Positions 27,071 to 36,000 of a DNA stretch of 41,198 nucleotides are shown in pieces. This DNA is from Clostridioides difficile (GTDB lineage: Bacteria; Bacillota; Clostridia; Peptostreptococcales; Peptostreptococcaceae). The stretch lies in contig NZ_OEZH01000147.1 of assembly GCF_900243075.1 (NCBI RefSeq), positions 1 through 41,198 of the forward strand, given 5' to 3'. Every line of letters starts with the position of its first letter. The first letter of the stretch is position 1. A program made the position numbers and the translations under genes. The notes below the pieces were generated by a model, which worked only from the letters and a program-made list of their open reading frames with translations, was not told where the DNA came from and did not search any database.

Positions 27071-28972
27071 ATGGCTTGTAACACTTGTAAAATGTGCGAA
27101 AGTGCAGACAAGAAATTAGAAAGTTTTGTAGCTTCAAAGGATGTTGAAACAGCATTTCATAGAACAGAAGATCAAAAAGTTAAATGTGGTTTTGGACTTC
27201 AGGGGGTTTGTTGTAGACTCTGTTCAAATGGACCATGTAGAGTAACTCCTAAATCACCAAGAGGTATATGTGGAGCAGATGCAGACACTATAGTAGCAAG
27301 GAACTTTTTAAGAGCAGTAGCATCAGGAGCAGCTTGTTATTTACATGTGGTAGAAAATACAGCTAAGAATTTAAAAAATGTTGGAATAACTAAAGGTGTT
27401 GTTAAAGGAGAAAAAACATTAAATCAATTAGCAGAAATGTTTGGAATAGAAAGTGATGAAAAGTATGATAAATGTATAAAGGTTGCTGATAAAGTTATCA
27501 ATGATTTGTATAAATCAAGAGATGATAAGATGGAATTAGTAGAAAAAATAGCTTATGCACCTAGAGTGAAAAAGTGGAAAGAGTTAGGTATAATGCCTGG
27601 TGGTGCAAAGTCAGAAGTTTTTGATGCAATAGTAAAATCATCAACAAATTTAAATAGTGACCCAGTAGACATGCTAGTTAATTGTTTGAACTTAGGTATA
27701 TCAACAGGATTATATGGTCTTACACTAACTAATCTTTTAAATGATGTTATGTTAGGAGAACCAGTTATAAGAATGGCTCCTGTAGGATTTAATGTAATAG
27801 ACCCAGACTACATAAATATAATGATAACAGGTCATCAACATTCAACATTTGCAAATTTCCAAGATAGATTAAAAGATGAAGATGTTATAAAATTAGCTCA
27901 ATCTGTTGGTGCAAAAGGATTTAAGCTAGTAGGATGTACATGTGTTGGTCAAGATTTACAATTAAGAGGAGAACATTATCAAGAAGTATTTGCTGGACAT
28001 GCTGGTAACAATTTTACAAGCGAGGCTGTTTTATCAACTGGAGCAATAGATATAGTTCTTTCAGAATTTAACTGTACTATACCAGGTCTTGAACCAATAG
28101 CAGATAAATATAAAGTAAAAATGGTTTGTTTAGATGATGTTGCTAAAAAAGCCAATGCAGAATACATAGGTTTAGACAGAAGTAAATTAGATGAACTTAG
28201 TAACACTTTAATAGAAAAAGCATTAGAATCTTATAAAGAGAGAAGAGGAAGTGTTGAAATAGATATACCAAAGGACCATGGATTTGAACAATCTTTAACT
28301 GGTGTAAGTGAAAAGAACCTAAAAGAGTTTTTAGGAGATTCATGGAAGCCTCTTATTAATTTAATAGCAGAAGGAAAAATTAAAGGTGTTGCAGCTGTTG
28401 TAGGATGTTCAAATATGACAGCAGGAGGGCATGATGTAAATACTGTTGAGCTTACTAAAGAATTGATTAAAAAAGATATAATAGTACTTTCTGCAGGATG
28501 CTCTACTGGAGGACTAGAAAATGTTGGTCTTATGTCACCTGGAGCAGAAGAATTAGCAGGAGAAAACTTAAAAGAAGTATGTAAGACTCTAGGAATACCA
28601 CCAGTATTAAACTTTGGACCATGTCTAGCTATAGGAAGACTAGAAATAGTAGCAACAGAATTAGCAGCTGAGCTTGGAATTGACTTACCACAATTACCAT
28701 TGGTACTTTCAGCACCACAATGGCTGGAAGAACAAGCATTAGCTGATGGAGCTTTTGGTCTTGCTCTTGGTTTACCTCTTCATTTAGCTTTACCTCCATT
28801 TATAACAGGAGGAAAATTGGTAACAGAAGTATTAACAGAAAAACTAAAAGACTTAACAGGAGGACATGTTATAGTGAATCCAGACCCTAAATCTTCAGCT
28901 AATCAATTAGAAGAAATAATAATAGACAGAAGAAAAAATTTAGGGTTAAAGGATGTGGAATGTAATGCATAG
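27071..28972 (+). CDS. cooS: Anaerobic carbon monoxide dehydrogenase catalytic subunit
   Basis: A 633-residue Ni-Fe-S enzyme interconverting CO and CO2 with electrons passed to ferredoxin. The N-terminus has the clustered cysteines of the D and B clusters (CNTCKMC, then CGFGLQGVCCRLCSNGPCR and GICGAD). The C-cluster ligands are visible as GHQHSTF, CTCVGQD, FNCTIPG, VGCSNMTAGGHD, AGCSTGG and GPCLAIGR. The length is that of monofunctional CooS, and no acetyl-CoA synthase subunits are nearby, so this is a separate CO-oxidizing or CO2-reducing module. AAGGGGGA precedes ATG 27071. It overlaps the ferredoxin-like gene by 8 bases, indicating tight coupling. Confidence 0.96.
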   Translation: MACNTCKMCESADKKLESFVASKDVETAFHRTEDQKVKCGFGLQGVCCRLCSNGPCRVTPKSPRGICGADADTIVARNFLRAVASGAACYLHVVENTAKNLKNVGITKGVVKGEKTLNQLAEMFGIESDEKYDKCIKVADKVINDLYKSRDDKMELVEKIAYAPRVKKWKELGIMPGGAKSEVFDAIVKSSTNLNSDPVDMLVNCLNLGISTGLYGLTLTNLLNDVMLGEPVIRMAPVGFNVIDPDYINIMITGHQHSTFANFQDRLKDEDVIKLAQSVGAKGFKLVGCTCVGQDLQLRGEHYQEVFAGHAGNNFTSEAVLSTGAIDIVLSEFNCTIPGLEPIADKYKVKMVCLDDVAKKANAEYIGLDRSKLDELSNTLIEKALESYKERRGSVEIDIPKDHGFEQSLTGVSEKNLKEFLGDSWKPLINLIAEGKIKGVAAVVGCSNMTAGGHDVNTVELTKELIKKDIIVLSAGCSTGGLENVGLMSPGAEELAGENLKEVCKTLGIPPVLNFGPCLAIGRLEIVATELAAELGIDLPQLPLVLSAPQWLEEQALADGAFGLALGLPLHLALPPFITGGKLVTEVLTEKLKDLTGGHVIVNPDPKSSANQLEEIIIDRRKNLGLKDVECNA

Positions 28973-29438
28973 AATTTTTATAAATAAAGATTTATGTACA
29001 GGATGCAAGAGTTGTGTATTAGCATGTATGCTAAAACATAATAAAGATTATGACATGTATACTCTTGATTTAGAAAATATAGATAATGATAGTAGAGGAC
29101 ATATAGAATTAGATAGCAAACATAATAATCCAGTTCCAATTCTTTGTAGACACTGTGATGAACCTGAATGTGTATTAGCATGTATGAGTGGTGCAATGCA
29201 CAAAGATAGTGAAAGTGGAATCGTTTCATATGATGAAGAAAAATGTGGTTCATGTTATATGTGTGTAATGTCTTGTCCATATGGATTATTAAAACCAGAT
29301 GACAGAAGCAAGCAAAACATACTTAAATGTGATTTGTGTAAAGATGAGGAATATCCTAGATGTGTAGCTAATTGCCCAAGTGGAGCAATTGAATTACAGA
29401 AGGAGGAAAATGATGAATTATGTAGTGTTAGGAGCTAG
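28965..29438 (+). CDS. CooF-like 4x[4Fe-4S] electron-transfer protein
   Basis: A 157-residue protein with four cysteine groups: CTGCKSCVLAC, CRHCDEPECVLAC, CGSCYMCVMSC and CDLCKDEEYPRCVANC, the layout of CooF/HycB-type polyferredoxins that take electrons from a catalytic subunit. It is placed between cooS and an FAD oxidoreductase and overlaps both, so it likely links CO oxidation to a pyridine-nucleotide enzyme. I prefer ATG 28965 to ATG 28953, which lies deeper inside cooS; neither has a strong binding site, as expected for translational coupling. Confidence 0.9.
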   Translation: MHRIFINKDLCTGCKSCVLACMLKHNKDYDMYTLDLENIDNDSRGHIELDSKHNNPVPILCRHCDEPECVLACMSGAMHKDSESGIVSYDEEKCGSCYMCVMSCPYGLLKPDDRSKQNILKCDLCKDEEYPRCVANCPSGAIELQKEENDELCSVRS

Positions 29439-30639
29439 TGCGGCTGGTATAAATGCAGTAAAAACATTAAGAGAATTAGATAAAGATTCAAATATAGTAG
29501 TAATTTCTAAAGATGAAAACATATACTCAAGATGTATGTTACATCATGTTATATCTGAACATAGAACTTTAAAACAAATAAATTTTGTTGATGAAGACTT
29601 TATGGAGAAAAATAATGTGAATTGGATTTCAGGTAAGACTGTTAAAGGTATAAATATAAATAAAAAAGTAGTTCAGACAGAAGATATTAATGTAAATTAT
29701 GATAAACTTTTAATAGCTACAGGAGCATCTTCTGCTATTCCTCCTATAAAAAACTTGAGAGATGGAAATTTTGTATATTCTGTGAGAAATATAGATGATA
29801 TTTATAAAATAAAACAAAAAGCAGAGAACTCTAAAAATGTAGTTATAATAGGTGCTGGCCTAGTTGGTATAGATGCACTAGTTGGATTATTTAAATATGA
29901 GCAATTAAATATTTCTGTAGCTTTTATGGAAAAGTATATTTTAGATAGACAATTAGATGAATATACAGCATCAGTATATGAAAATAAGTTTAAAGAAAAG
30001 GGTGTAAAATTTTACCCAAGCGCATCAATACAAGAAATTATCTTGGATAACAGTAAAAATGTTAAAGGTGTTGCATTTTCAAATGGAGAAATTCTAAATG
30101 CAGATATGGTAATTGTAGCTACAGGAGTTAAACCAAATGCTGATTTTTTAGATGAAACAGGAATAGAATATGATAGAGGTATAATAATAGATGATATGTG
30201 TCAAACAACACAAAAGGATATATATGCAGCAGGAGATGTTGTAGGCAAAAATGCTATTTGGCCTCTAGCAGTAAAGCAAGGAATTGTAGCTGCATATAAT
30301 ATGGCTGGAAAAGATAAAAAAATAGAAGATGAATTTGCTTTTAAAAATAGTATGAATTTCATGGACATACCAACTATTTCTATAGGAATGAATACACCTG
30401 TAGATGATAGCTATAAAGTATTAACTAGACATGGAATTAATGATTATAAAAAGTTTGTTTTTAAAGATAATGTAATCTATGGAGCAGTTATACAAGGAGA
30501 TATTTCATATGTAGGTGTACTAACTTATTTAATAAAAAATAAAGTTGAAATATCTGATTTGGAAAATAGGATATTTGATGTATGTTATGCAGACTTTTTT
30601 AATATAAAAGAAAATGGAGAATTTTGTTATAACGTATAA
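29413..30639 (+). CDS. FAD-dependent NAD(P)H oxidoreductase of the CO dehydrogenase module
   Basis: A 408-residue flavoprotein of the pyridine nucleotide-disulfide class I family. The FAD site is VVLGASAAGINAVKTL at the N-terminus, the NAD(P)H site is NVVIIGAGLVGIDALVGL, and a second FAD contact is DIYAAGDVVG. Cys41 in YSRCMLHHVIS is near the position of the redox Cys of NADH oxidases and CoA-disulfide reductases. With cooS and the CooF-like protein it probably moves electrons between CO-derived ferredoxin and NAD(P)+. AGGAGG at 29401-29406 fits ATG 29413. The gene overlaps the one before it by 26 bases. Confidence 0.88.
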   Translation: MNYVVLGASAAGINAVKTLRELDKDSNIVVISKDENIYSRCMLHHVISEHRTLKQINFVDEDFMEKNNVNWISGKTVKGININKKVVQTEDINVNYDKLLIATGASSAIPPIKNLRDGNFVYSVRNIDDIYKIKQKAENSKNVVIIGAGLVGIDALVGLFKYEQLNISVAFMEKYILDRQLDEYTASVYENKFKEKGVKFYPSASIQEIILDNSKNVKGVAFSNGEILNADMVIVATGVKPNADFLDETGIEYDRGIIIDDMCQTTQKDIYAAGDVVGKNAIWPLAVKQGIVAAYNMAGKDKKIEDEFAFKNSMNFMDIPTISIGMNTPVDDSYKVLTRHGINDYKKFVFKDNVIYGAVIQGDISYVGVLTYLIKNKVEISDLENRIFDVCYADFFNIKENGEFCYNV

Positions 30640-30679
30640 TGTATATGTAGAGTAAAGTTGGTAAATACAAGAAAACAAT

Positions 30680-30740
30680 AAATAGAGTTATTCTAAAATA
30701 AGAAAAAATAAGAAGTCTTATTTAGAAATAGCTCTATTTT
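30680..30740. terminator. Bidirectional terminator between the CODH operon and the cyclopropane synthase gene
   Basis: AATAGAGTTATTCTAAAATAAG (30680-30702) pairs with CTTATTTAGAAATAGCTCTATT with small bulges, with T and A runs on both sides. The two genes converge. Confidence 0.8.
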
Positions 30741-30777
30741 TGTAATTAAGTTTAAATTATATCTGATTTGTAAAATA

Positions 30778-31965
30778 TTATTTTGAACAAGTATACATAT
30801 ACTCTCTAGTTAGAGGTAAATCATTTTTTATACCTTTAGTGAAAAGTATTTGATGTATATCTATGATACCAGTGTTGAAAGCAGCAGCGCAAGAGCAAAG
30901 GTATAAATCCCACATTCTTATAAACTTATCATCAAACATCTCTTTAATCTTTGGAAGATTCTCATAGAAGTTTTTTTGCCAGTATAGTAAAGTTTTTACA
31001 TAATGTAATCTTAGACTTTCCACATCTATAGTGTGATATTTGTAATCGCTACAAATATGTATCATTTCTCTTAGACTAGGAATAACTCCTCCTGGGAAAA
31101 TATATTTTTTTATCCAAGGGTCTCCATAAGATTCCTTTAGACCACTTATATAGTGAAGTAAAAATAATCCACTATCTTTTAGAACAGCATTTACATTTTT
31201 AATAAAAAGTTCATAGTTTTCCCTACCAACATGTTCAAGCATACCAACACTTACAACTCTATCAAACATAAGGTTTGAGTTTTTGAGCTCTCTATAGTCC
31301 ATAAGTTTTACTTCAAGGTAGTCTTGAAGGTTCTCTTCTTTAATTCTTTTATTAAATTCTTTAAATTGTTCTTCACTAAGCGTAATTCCAACGCCATGAA
31401 TTTTATATTTTTTTGCTGCTTCTATTAGTAAGAATCCCCAACCACACCCAATATCAAGAAGACTCATACCTTCTTCTAGATTTAGTTTAGTTAATATATG
31501 GTGAACCTTGTTGACTTGAGCCTCATAAAGAGTATCATTATCATTTCTAAAATATGCACAAGAATAACTAAGTGTCTTGTCTAACCACAAGCTATAAAAA
31601 TCGTTACCAATATCATAGTGAGCATGTATTTCTTTCTTTTGATGCCTCATTGAATTTGATGAGTGTAGTAGATGTTTTACAGCTGAATTATCAATATTGA
31701 ATTTGTCTATTTGTTTTAAAAGTAGATTCAAAGTTAAGAATAAATCCCCTTCAACTTCAATATCTCTATTTATGTAGGCTTCTCCAAGTGCTAAAGATGT
31801 ACTTTTTAGTAGTTCAGATTTGCTAATATCATTATTTATAATAACTTTAAACTGAGGAGAGCCGTTTCCAATTAGAAACTCTTCTCCATCTTTAGGCCTA
31901 ACTAGAAATGGTGTTTCACCAAATCTTTCTAAATAGTCTTTTAAAAAATTTTTTGTAATATTCAT
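30778..31965 (-). CDS. cfa: Cyclopropane-fatty-acyl-phospholipid synthase
   Basis: A 395-residue protein. The N-terminal third matches the lipid-binding region of Cfa. The S-adenosylmethionine domain has LLDIGCGWGFLLIEAA, VGITLSEEQ, and SVGMLEHVGRENY. HAHYDIGNDFYSLWLDKTLSYSCAYF is the family's active-site segment, containing residues that bind bicarbonate and lipid. It adds a methylene bridge to unsaturated acyl chains of membrane phospholipids, a stationary-phase and stress response in many bacteria. GAAGGAG precedes ATG 31965. Monocistronic, with a terminator shared with the CO dehydrogenase operon. Confidence 0.93.
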   Translation of the reverse strand: MNITKNFLKDYLERFGETPFLVRPKDGEEFLIGNGSPQFKVIINNDISKSELLKSTSLALGEAYINRDIEVEGDLFLTLNLLLKQIDKFNIDNSAVKHLLHSSNSMRHQKKEIHAHYDIGNDFYSLWLDKTLSYSCAYFRNDNDTLYEAQVNKVHHILTKLNLEEGMSLLDIGCGWGFLLIEAAKKYKIHGVGITLSEEQFKEFNKRIKEENLQDYLEVKLMDYRELKNSNLMFDRVVSVGMLEHVGRENYELFIKNVNAVLKDSGLFLLHYISGLKESYGDPWIKKYIFPGGVIPSLREMIHICSDYKYHTIDVESLRLHYVKTLLYWQKNFYENLPKIKEMFDDKFIRMWDLYLCSCAAAFNTGIIDIHQILFTKGIKNDLPLTREYMYTCSK

Positions 31966-32242
31966 ATTACCAGCTCCTTCTAATGTAAATCCAGTAAGTT
32001 TTCCTTGCTTAAAGTATATTATATTCCTTTTTTTAAAAAAGTAAAATTTTTTTCAATAAATTATTTATTTGCAGGAAATTTATCTTTTATAAAGGAATTT
32101 CATATTGTAGTATATTTTTTGCTTATAAATTTTCGTATTGGATATAATATTTAACTGTTAATGATATAATAATTTTAATCTATAAAGTACAATAAAATTT
32201 TGCAGTAAATAGCTTAAATCTATTTTATAAAGGAGTTGTGGG

Positions 32243-33067
32243 ATGGAAGTATATGCTTTGGTTGGGTCAAGTGGTACAGGTAAGAGTTTTAAGGCTTTAG
32301 AGTTCGCCTATGAAAATGATATAGATTATATAATTGATGATGGAATTTTAATATACAAAAACAAAGTTTTAGCTGGGATATCGGCAAAACAAGCAAGTAC
32401 TACTATAGAAGCAGTTAAAAGAGCTATTTTTTATGATTTGGACCATAGACAAGAAGTTAGAGAAACAATTAAAAAAGAAAATATAAGAAGAATTCTTATT
32501 ATTGGTACATCAAAAAAAATGGTTAATCAAATTGTAGATAGATTATCAATTGGAAGAGTTTATAAATTTGTAAATATCCAAGACATAAGTACTAAGTATG
32601 AAATAGAAATAGCAAAACAATCTAGAAAAGAAGGAAATCATGTAATTCCTGTTCCAGCAGTTGAGATAAAAAGTATGACAAGTGGTCTTAGTATAAATCC
32701 ATTGAAGAGGCTTTTTAGAAAAGGTAATAATAGGAATATGGTAGTTTTAGAAAAAACAATTATAAGACCAACTTTTAGCTATATTGGAAAATTTTATATT
32801 AGTGCTGATGTAATTAAACAGATTATTGAATATGAAGTATACAACTTTGGAAGCATTGATAGAATAAATAAAATCAATATAGAGAATTGCAATAATTTTA
32901 TGAATATTTTTGTAAGTATAAATATCAATGATTTGGAAGTTATAAAAAAAATTGAAGATATGCAACAGATAATAAAAAAGTCTATTGAGAAAATGACTTT
33001 AGTTAATGTACAAAAAATAGATATTAACATTCATAAAATTAAAAAAATAAACTTCCTCTCATGTTAA
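32243..33067 (+). CDS. P-loop protein with C-terminal Asp23/Gls24-like domain
   Basis: A 274-residue protein. The N-terminus EVYALVGSSGTGKSFKALEFAYEND has a clear Walker A (residues 8-15), and residues 30-160 form a kinase-like nucleotide-binding fold with ILIIGTSKKMVNQI. Residues about 175-270 resemble the alkaline-shock Asp23/Gls24 domain: IGKFYISADVIKQIIEYEVYN (strand-helix), then IENCNNFMNIFVSI, IQ-type helix DMQQIIKKSIEKMT and VQKIDINIHKI. Asp23 proteins associate with envelopes, and the combination with an ATPase-like domain is uncommon. No function is known to me. AAGGAG (32230-32235) sets ATG 32243. It stands alone between cfa and gluD. The second domain is inferred from pattern, not a search. 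Confidence 0.7.
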   Translation: MEVYALVGSSGTGKSFKALEFAYENDIDYIIDDGILIYKNKVLAGISAKQASTTIEAVKRAIFYDLDHRQEVRETIKKENIRRILIIGTSKKMVNQIVDRLSIGRVYKFVNIQDISTKYEIEIAKQSRKEGNHVIPVPAVEIKSMTSGLSINPLKRLFRKGNNRNMVVLEKTIIRPTFSYIGKFYISADVIKQIIEYEVYNFGSIDRINKINIENCNNFMNIFVSININDLEVIKKIEDMQQIIKKSIEKMTLVNVQKIDINIHKIKKINFLSC

Positions 33068-33109
33068 AAAATAAACTGAAAAAATGATATACTAATTTGC
33101 AATAAAGTG

Positions 33110-33118
33110 TGCTATAAT
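33110..33118 (+). promoter_or_regulatory. Extended -10 promoter of gluD
   Basis: TGCTATAAT (TG-N-TATAAT) is a strong extended -10 box about 77 bases before the gluD start. A -35 box is not obvious, as is usual for extended -10 promoters. Confidence 0.6.
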
Positions 33119-33194
33119 TAAACTGTAAATTTAGGAAATGGTTTTTCTAAATGGAGTATACATAATTATAACGTATTTATAAGGGGGCTTTCAA

Positions 33195-34460
33195 ATGTCA
33201 GGAAAAGATGTAAATGTCTTCGAGATGGCGCAATCTCAAGTAAAAAATGCATGTGATAAATTAGGTATGGAACCAGCAGTTTATGAATTATTAAAAGAAC
33301 CTATGAGAGTTATAGAAGTTTCAATTCCAGTAAAAATGGATGATGGTTCTATAAAAACTTTTAAAGGATTTAGATCACAACATAATGATGCAGTAGGGCC
33401 AACAAAAGGTGGAATAAGATTCCATCAAAATGTTTCAAGAGACGAAGTAAAAGCTTTATCTATATGGATGACTTTCAAATGTTCTGTAACAGGTATACCA
33501 TATGGTGGAGGTAAAGGTGGAATAATAGTAGATCCATCAACTTTATCTCAAGGTGAATTAGAAAGATTAAGTAGAGGATACATAGATGGAATATATAAAT
33601 TAATAGGTGAGAAAGTTGACGTTCCTGCACCAGACGTAAATACTAATGGACAAATAATGTCTTGGATGGTTGATGAGTACAATAAATTAACTGGACAAAG
33701 TTCTATAGGTGTTATAACTGGTAAGCCAGTTGAATTTGGTGGTTCTTTAGGAAGAACAGCTGCTACTGGATTTGGTGTTGCTGTTACTGCAAGAGAAGCT
33801 GCTGCTAAATTAGGAATAGATATGAAAAAAGCTAAAATAGCTGTTCAAGGTATAGGAAACGTTGGTTCTTATACAGTTCTTAACTGTGAAAAACTTGGTG
33901 GTACTGTTGTAGCTATGGCTGAATGGTGCAAATCAGAAGGTTCTTATGCTATATACAATGAAAATGGTTTAGATGGTCAAGCTATGCTAGATTATATGAA
34001 AGAACATGGTAACTTATTAAACTTCCCAGGAGCTAAGAGAATATCTTTAGAAGAGTTCTGGGCTTCAGATGTTGATATAGTAATACCAGCTGCATTAGAA
34101 AACTCTATAACTAAAGAAGTTGCTGAATCTATAAAAGCTAAATTAGTTTGTGAAGCTGCTAATGGACCAACTACTCCAGAAGCTGATGAAGTACTTGCTG
34201 AAAGAGGAATAGTTCTTACTCCAGATATATTAACTAATGCTGGTGGAGTTACAGTTTCTTACTTCGAGTGGGTACAAAACTTATATGGATACTACTGGTC
34301 AGAAGAAGAAGTAGAACAAAAAGAAGAAGTAGCTATGGTTAAAGCATTTGAATCTATTTGGAAAATCAAAGAAGAGTACAATGTTACAATGAGAGAAGCT
34401 GCTTACATGCATTCAATTAAGAAAGTTGCTGAAGCTATGAAATTAAGAGGTTGGTACTAG
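33195..34460 (+). CDS. gluD: NAD-specific glutamate dehydrogenase
   Basis: A 421-residue enzyme that oxidatively deaminates glutamate to 2-oxoglutarate and ammonia. The substrate domain has GPTKGGIRFHQNVSRDEVKAL and IPYGGGKGGI with the catalytic Lys, and PAPDVNTNGQIMSWMVDEY. The NAD domain has VQGIGNVGSYT. The hexameric small-subunit class of about 420-450 residues fits. In C. difficile this protein is abundant and is used as a diagnostic antigen. The coding sequence is richer in preferred codons and less AT-rich than its neighbours, in line with high expression, and AAGGGGG precedes ATG 33195. A strong terminator follows. Confidence 0.97.
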   Translation: MSGKDVNVFEMAQSQVKNACDKLGMEPAVYELLKEPMRVIEVSIPVKMDDGSIKTFKGFRSQHNDAVGPTKGGIRFHQNVSRDEVKALSIWMTFKCSVTGIPYGGGKGGIIVDPSTLSQGELERLSRGYIDGIYKLIGEKVDVPAPDVNTNGQIMSWMVDEYNKLTGQSSIGVITGKPVEFGGSLGRTAATGFGVAVTAREAAAKLGIDMKKAKIAVQGIGNVGSYTVLNCEKLGGTVVAMAEWCKSEGSYAIYNENGLDGQAMLDYMKEHGNLLNFPGAKRISLEEFWASDVDIVIPAALENSITKEVAESIKAKLVCEAANGPTTPEADEVLAERGIVLTPDILTNAGGVTVSYFEWVQNLYGYYWSEEEVEQKEEVAMVKAFESIWKIKEEYNVTMREAAYMHSIKKVAEAMKLRGWY

Positions 34461-34504
34461 GATTTACTCTTAATAAATAATATAATATAGTTATTTAAGA
34501 TATA

Positions 34505-34530
34505 AAGGGGCTGTACATAGTACAGCCCTT
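34505..34530 (+). terminator. Terminator of gluD
   Basis: AAGGGGCTGTAC pairs with GTACAGCCCTT around an ATA loop, a compact GC-rich stem. Confidence 0.85.
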
Positions 34531-34627
34531 AAATTATGTGACTCATTTTTTGTTTTAATTTATAAATGACTTGATAAATTATGTAATTTAGAATTTAAAA
34601 TGCTATAAATAAGATGGGTGAAAATTA

Positions 34628-35770
34628 ATGGTTGATTTAATTTTGAATGGACTTTTTAGAACGGTTATAGTAAGTAGTTTATGTATTCTTTTAATATTAA
34701 CTTTTAAGAAAAGTATATTTAAAAAATTTAGTAAAAAATTTAACTATTATATATGGCTAATAGTGGTTTTTAAATTGTTGTTACCATTTACGTATTATAC
34801 TCTTACTGTGAATGTTTTTAGAAGCAAAGAAAATATAAACATTGATAATATTAATTTGGAGTATTTTAATAAAGCACCAACTTCATATAATAGTATTTTA
34901 TTGTATATTTGGATTTGTACTGTGATAATATACTTACTTTATACTATATTTAAATATATAAAACTTAAAAATTTAATAAATGATTTATCTTATGATGTTG
35001 ATGACGAAGAAATAATAAATCTTTATGTAAGCTTATTGGAAGAGTTCAGTATATACAAGGATATAAAACTTAAGTATTCTTATGAAGTTGAGAGCCCAGT
35101 ATTTTTTAATTCATGTGTGCTTTTACCACCACATGATTATAAATTAGAAGCGTTAGATTGGATTTTTAGACATGAGCTTATGCATTTTAAAAGCAAAGAC
35201 CTTCATTTAAAATATGTGGTACTATTTTTAAAAATAGTATATTGGTTTAATCCATTTGTATATATAATGGAAAAATATATAGATTTAGATTGTGAACTTT
35301 ATTGTGATGAGAGAGTTTTAAAAAATTGTAATCTATTACAAAAACAAGAATATGCTTTAACTATTATAAGTGCAATGAAGAGAGGTACAAATTTTTCAAA
35401 TAAATTTGTAGCTGGGTTAAATAAACAATCTGATATTAGAAAAAGAGTAATGAGTATGTTCAGTGAAAAACATAAAAATGGTATCTTAATGGCTTTGATT
35501 ATAAGTTTGTTATCTTCTATTACGTTCTTTAAATTTGATTCAACTAGTATTATTCAAGAGAGTAATTTTTTAGAGAGGTCAAGATATACGTTTGAAGGAA
35601 GGCAAGAAGACATGTTTGTAACAATAGATTTTACATATGCAAATGCGCCTAGAAAACTGAGAAGAGAGCATGAAGAAAACTGTAGAGCCAATGGAATAGT
35701 ACCAAAAGATTCAGATTCGATAGAAATTATTCCTAGATTTTATAAAGACTGTATGGATCTAAAAAAATAA
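34628..35770 (+). CDS. M56-family (BlaR1/MecR1-type) membrane metalloprotease, orphan
   Basis: A 380-residue membrane protein. Helices lie near residues 7-27, 38-58, 90-110 and about 197-215. The zinc motif HELMH is at 182-186 within WIFRHELMHFKSKDLHLKY, and DCELYCDERVL follows with the third ligand, as in BlaR1. After a helix near 293-310 the outside segment is only about 70 residues, so there is no penicillin-binding sensor domain. Family members normally cleave a BlaI-type repressor encoded beside them; none is present here. The start ATG 34628 has a weak binding site. Immediately downstream is a degenerate copy of this gene's own tail (35773-36000). Confidence 0.85.
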   Translation: MVDLILNGLFRTVIVSSLCILLILTFKKSIFKKFSKKFNYYIWLIVVFKLLLPFTYYTLTVNVFRSKENINIDNINLEYFNKAPTSYNSILLYIWICTVIIYLLYTIFKYIKLKNLINDLSYDVDDEEIINLYVSLLEEFSIYKDIKLKYSYEVESPVFFNSCVLLPPHDYKLEALDWIFRHELMHFKSKDLHLKYVVLFLKIVYWFNPFVYIMEKYIDLDCELYCDERVLKNCNLLQKQEYALTIISAMKRGTNFSNKFVAGLNKQSDIRKRVMSMFSEKHKNGILMALIISLLSSITFFKFDSTSIIQESNFLERSRYTFEGRQEDMFVTIDFTYANAPRKLRREHEENCRANGIVPKDSDSIEIIPRFYKDCMDLKK

Positions 35771-35772
35771 TA

Positions 35773-36000
35773 ATAAACTTAATTTTAAGTTTACTATCAT
35801 CAGTTATTTTTATAAAATTTAATTCAGCTAGTATTATTGAGCATAGCATTTCTTTAAATAGACCTGAAAGTCTATTTGAAATAATGAAGAGAATAGTTGT
35901 AGTAAGGAATAAGTATAACCACAATTTAAGAGTCATTATTATAGAAATGTCCTTTTGTGTATGGAAAGTCAAAAACTTCACAATATATCTAACTTTATAG
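35773..36000 (+). pseudogene. Partial tandem duplicate of the M56 gene's C-terminal region
   Basis: In one open frame the DNA reads INLILSLLSSVIFIKFNSASIIEHS, which lines up with IISLLSSITFFKFDSTSIIQES in the M56 protein (about residues 294-315). The DNA match is visible too: stretches such as CTAGTATTATT are shared. After about 30 residues the copy diverges (MKRIVVVRNKYNHN and onward) and ends at TAG 36000. It has no start codon or ribosome binding site of its own. It is either a tandem duplication or what is left of a second M56 paralogue. Confidence 0.65.
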
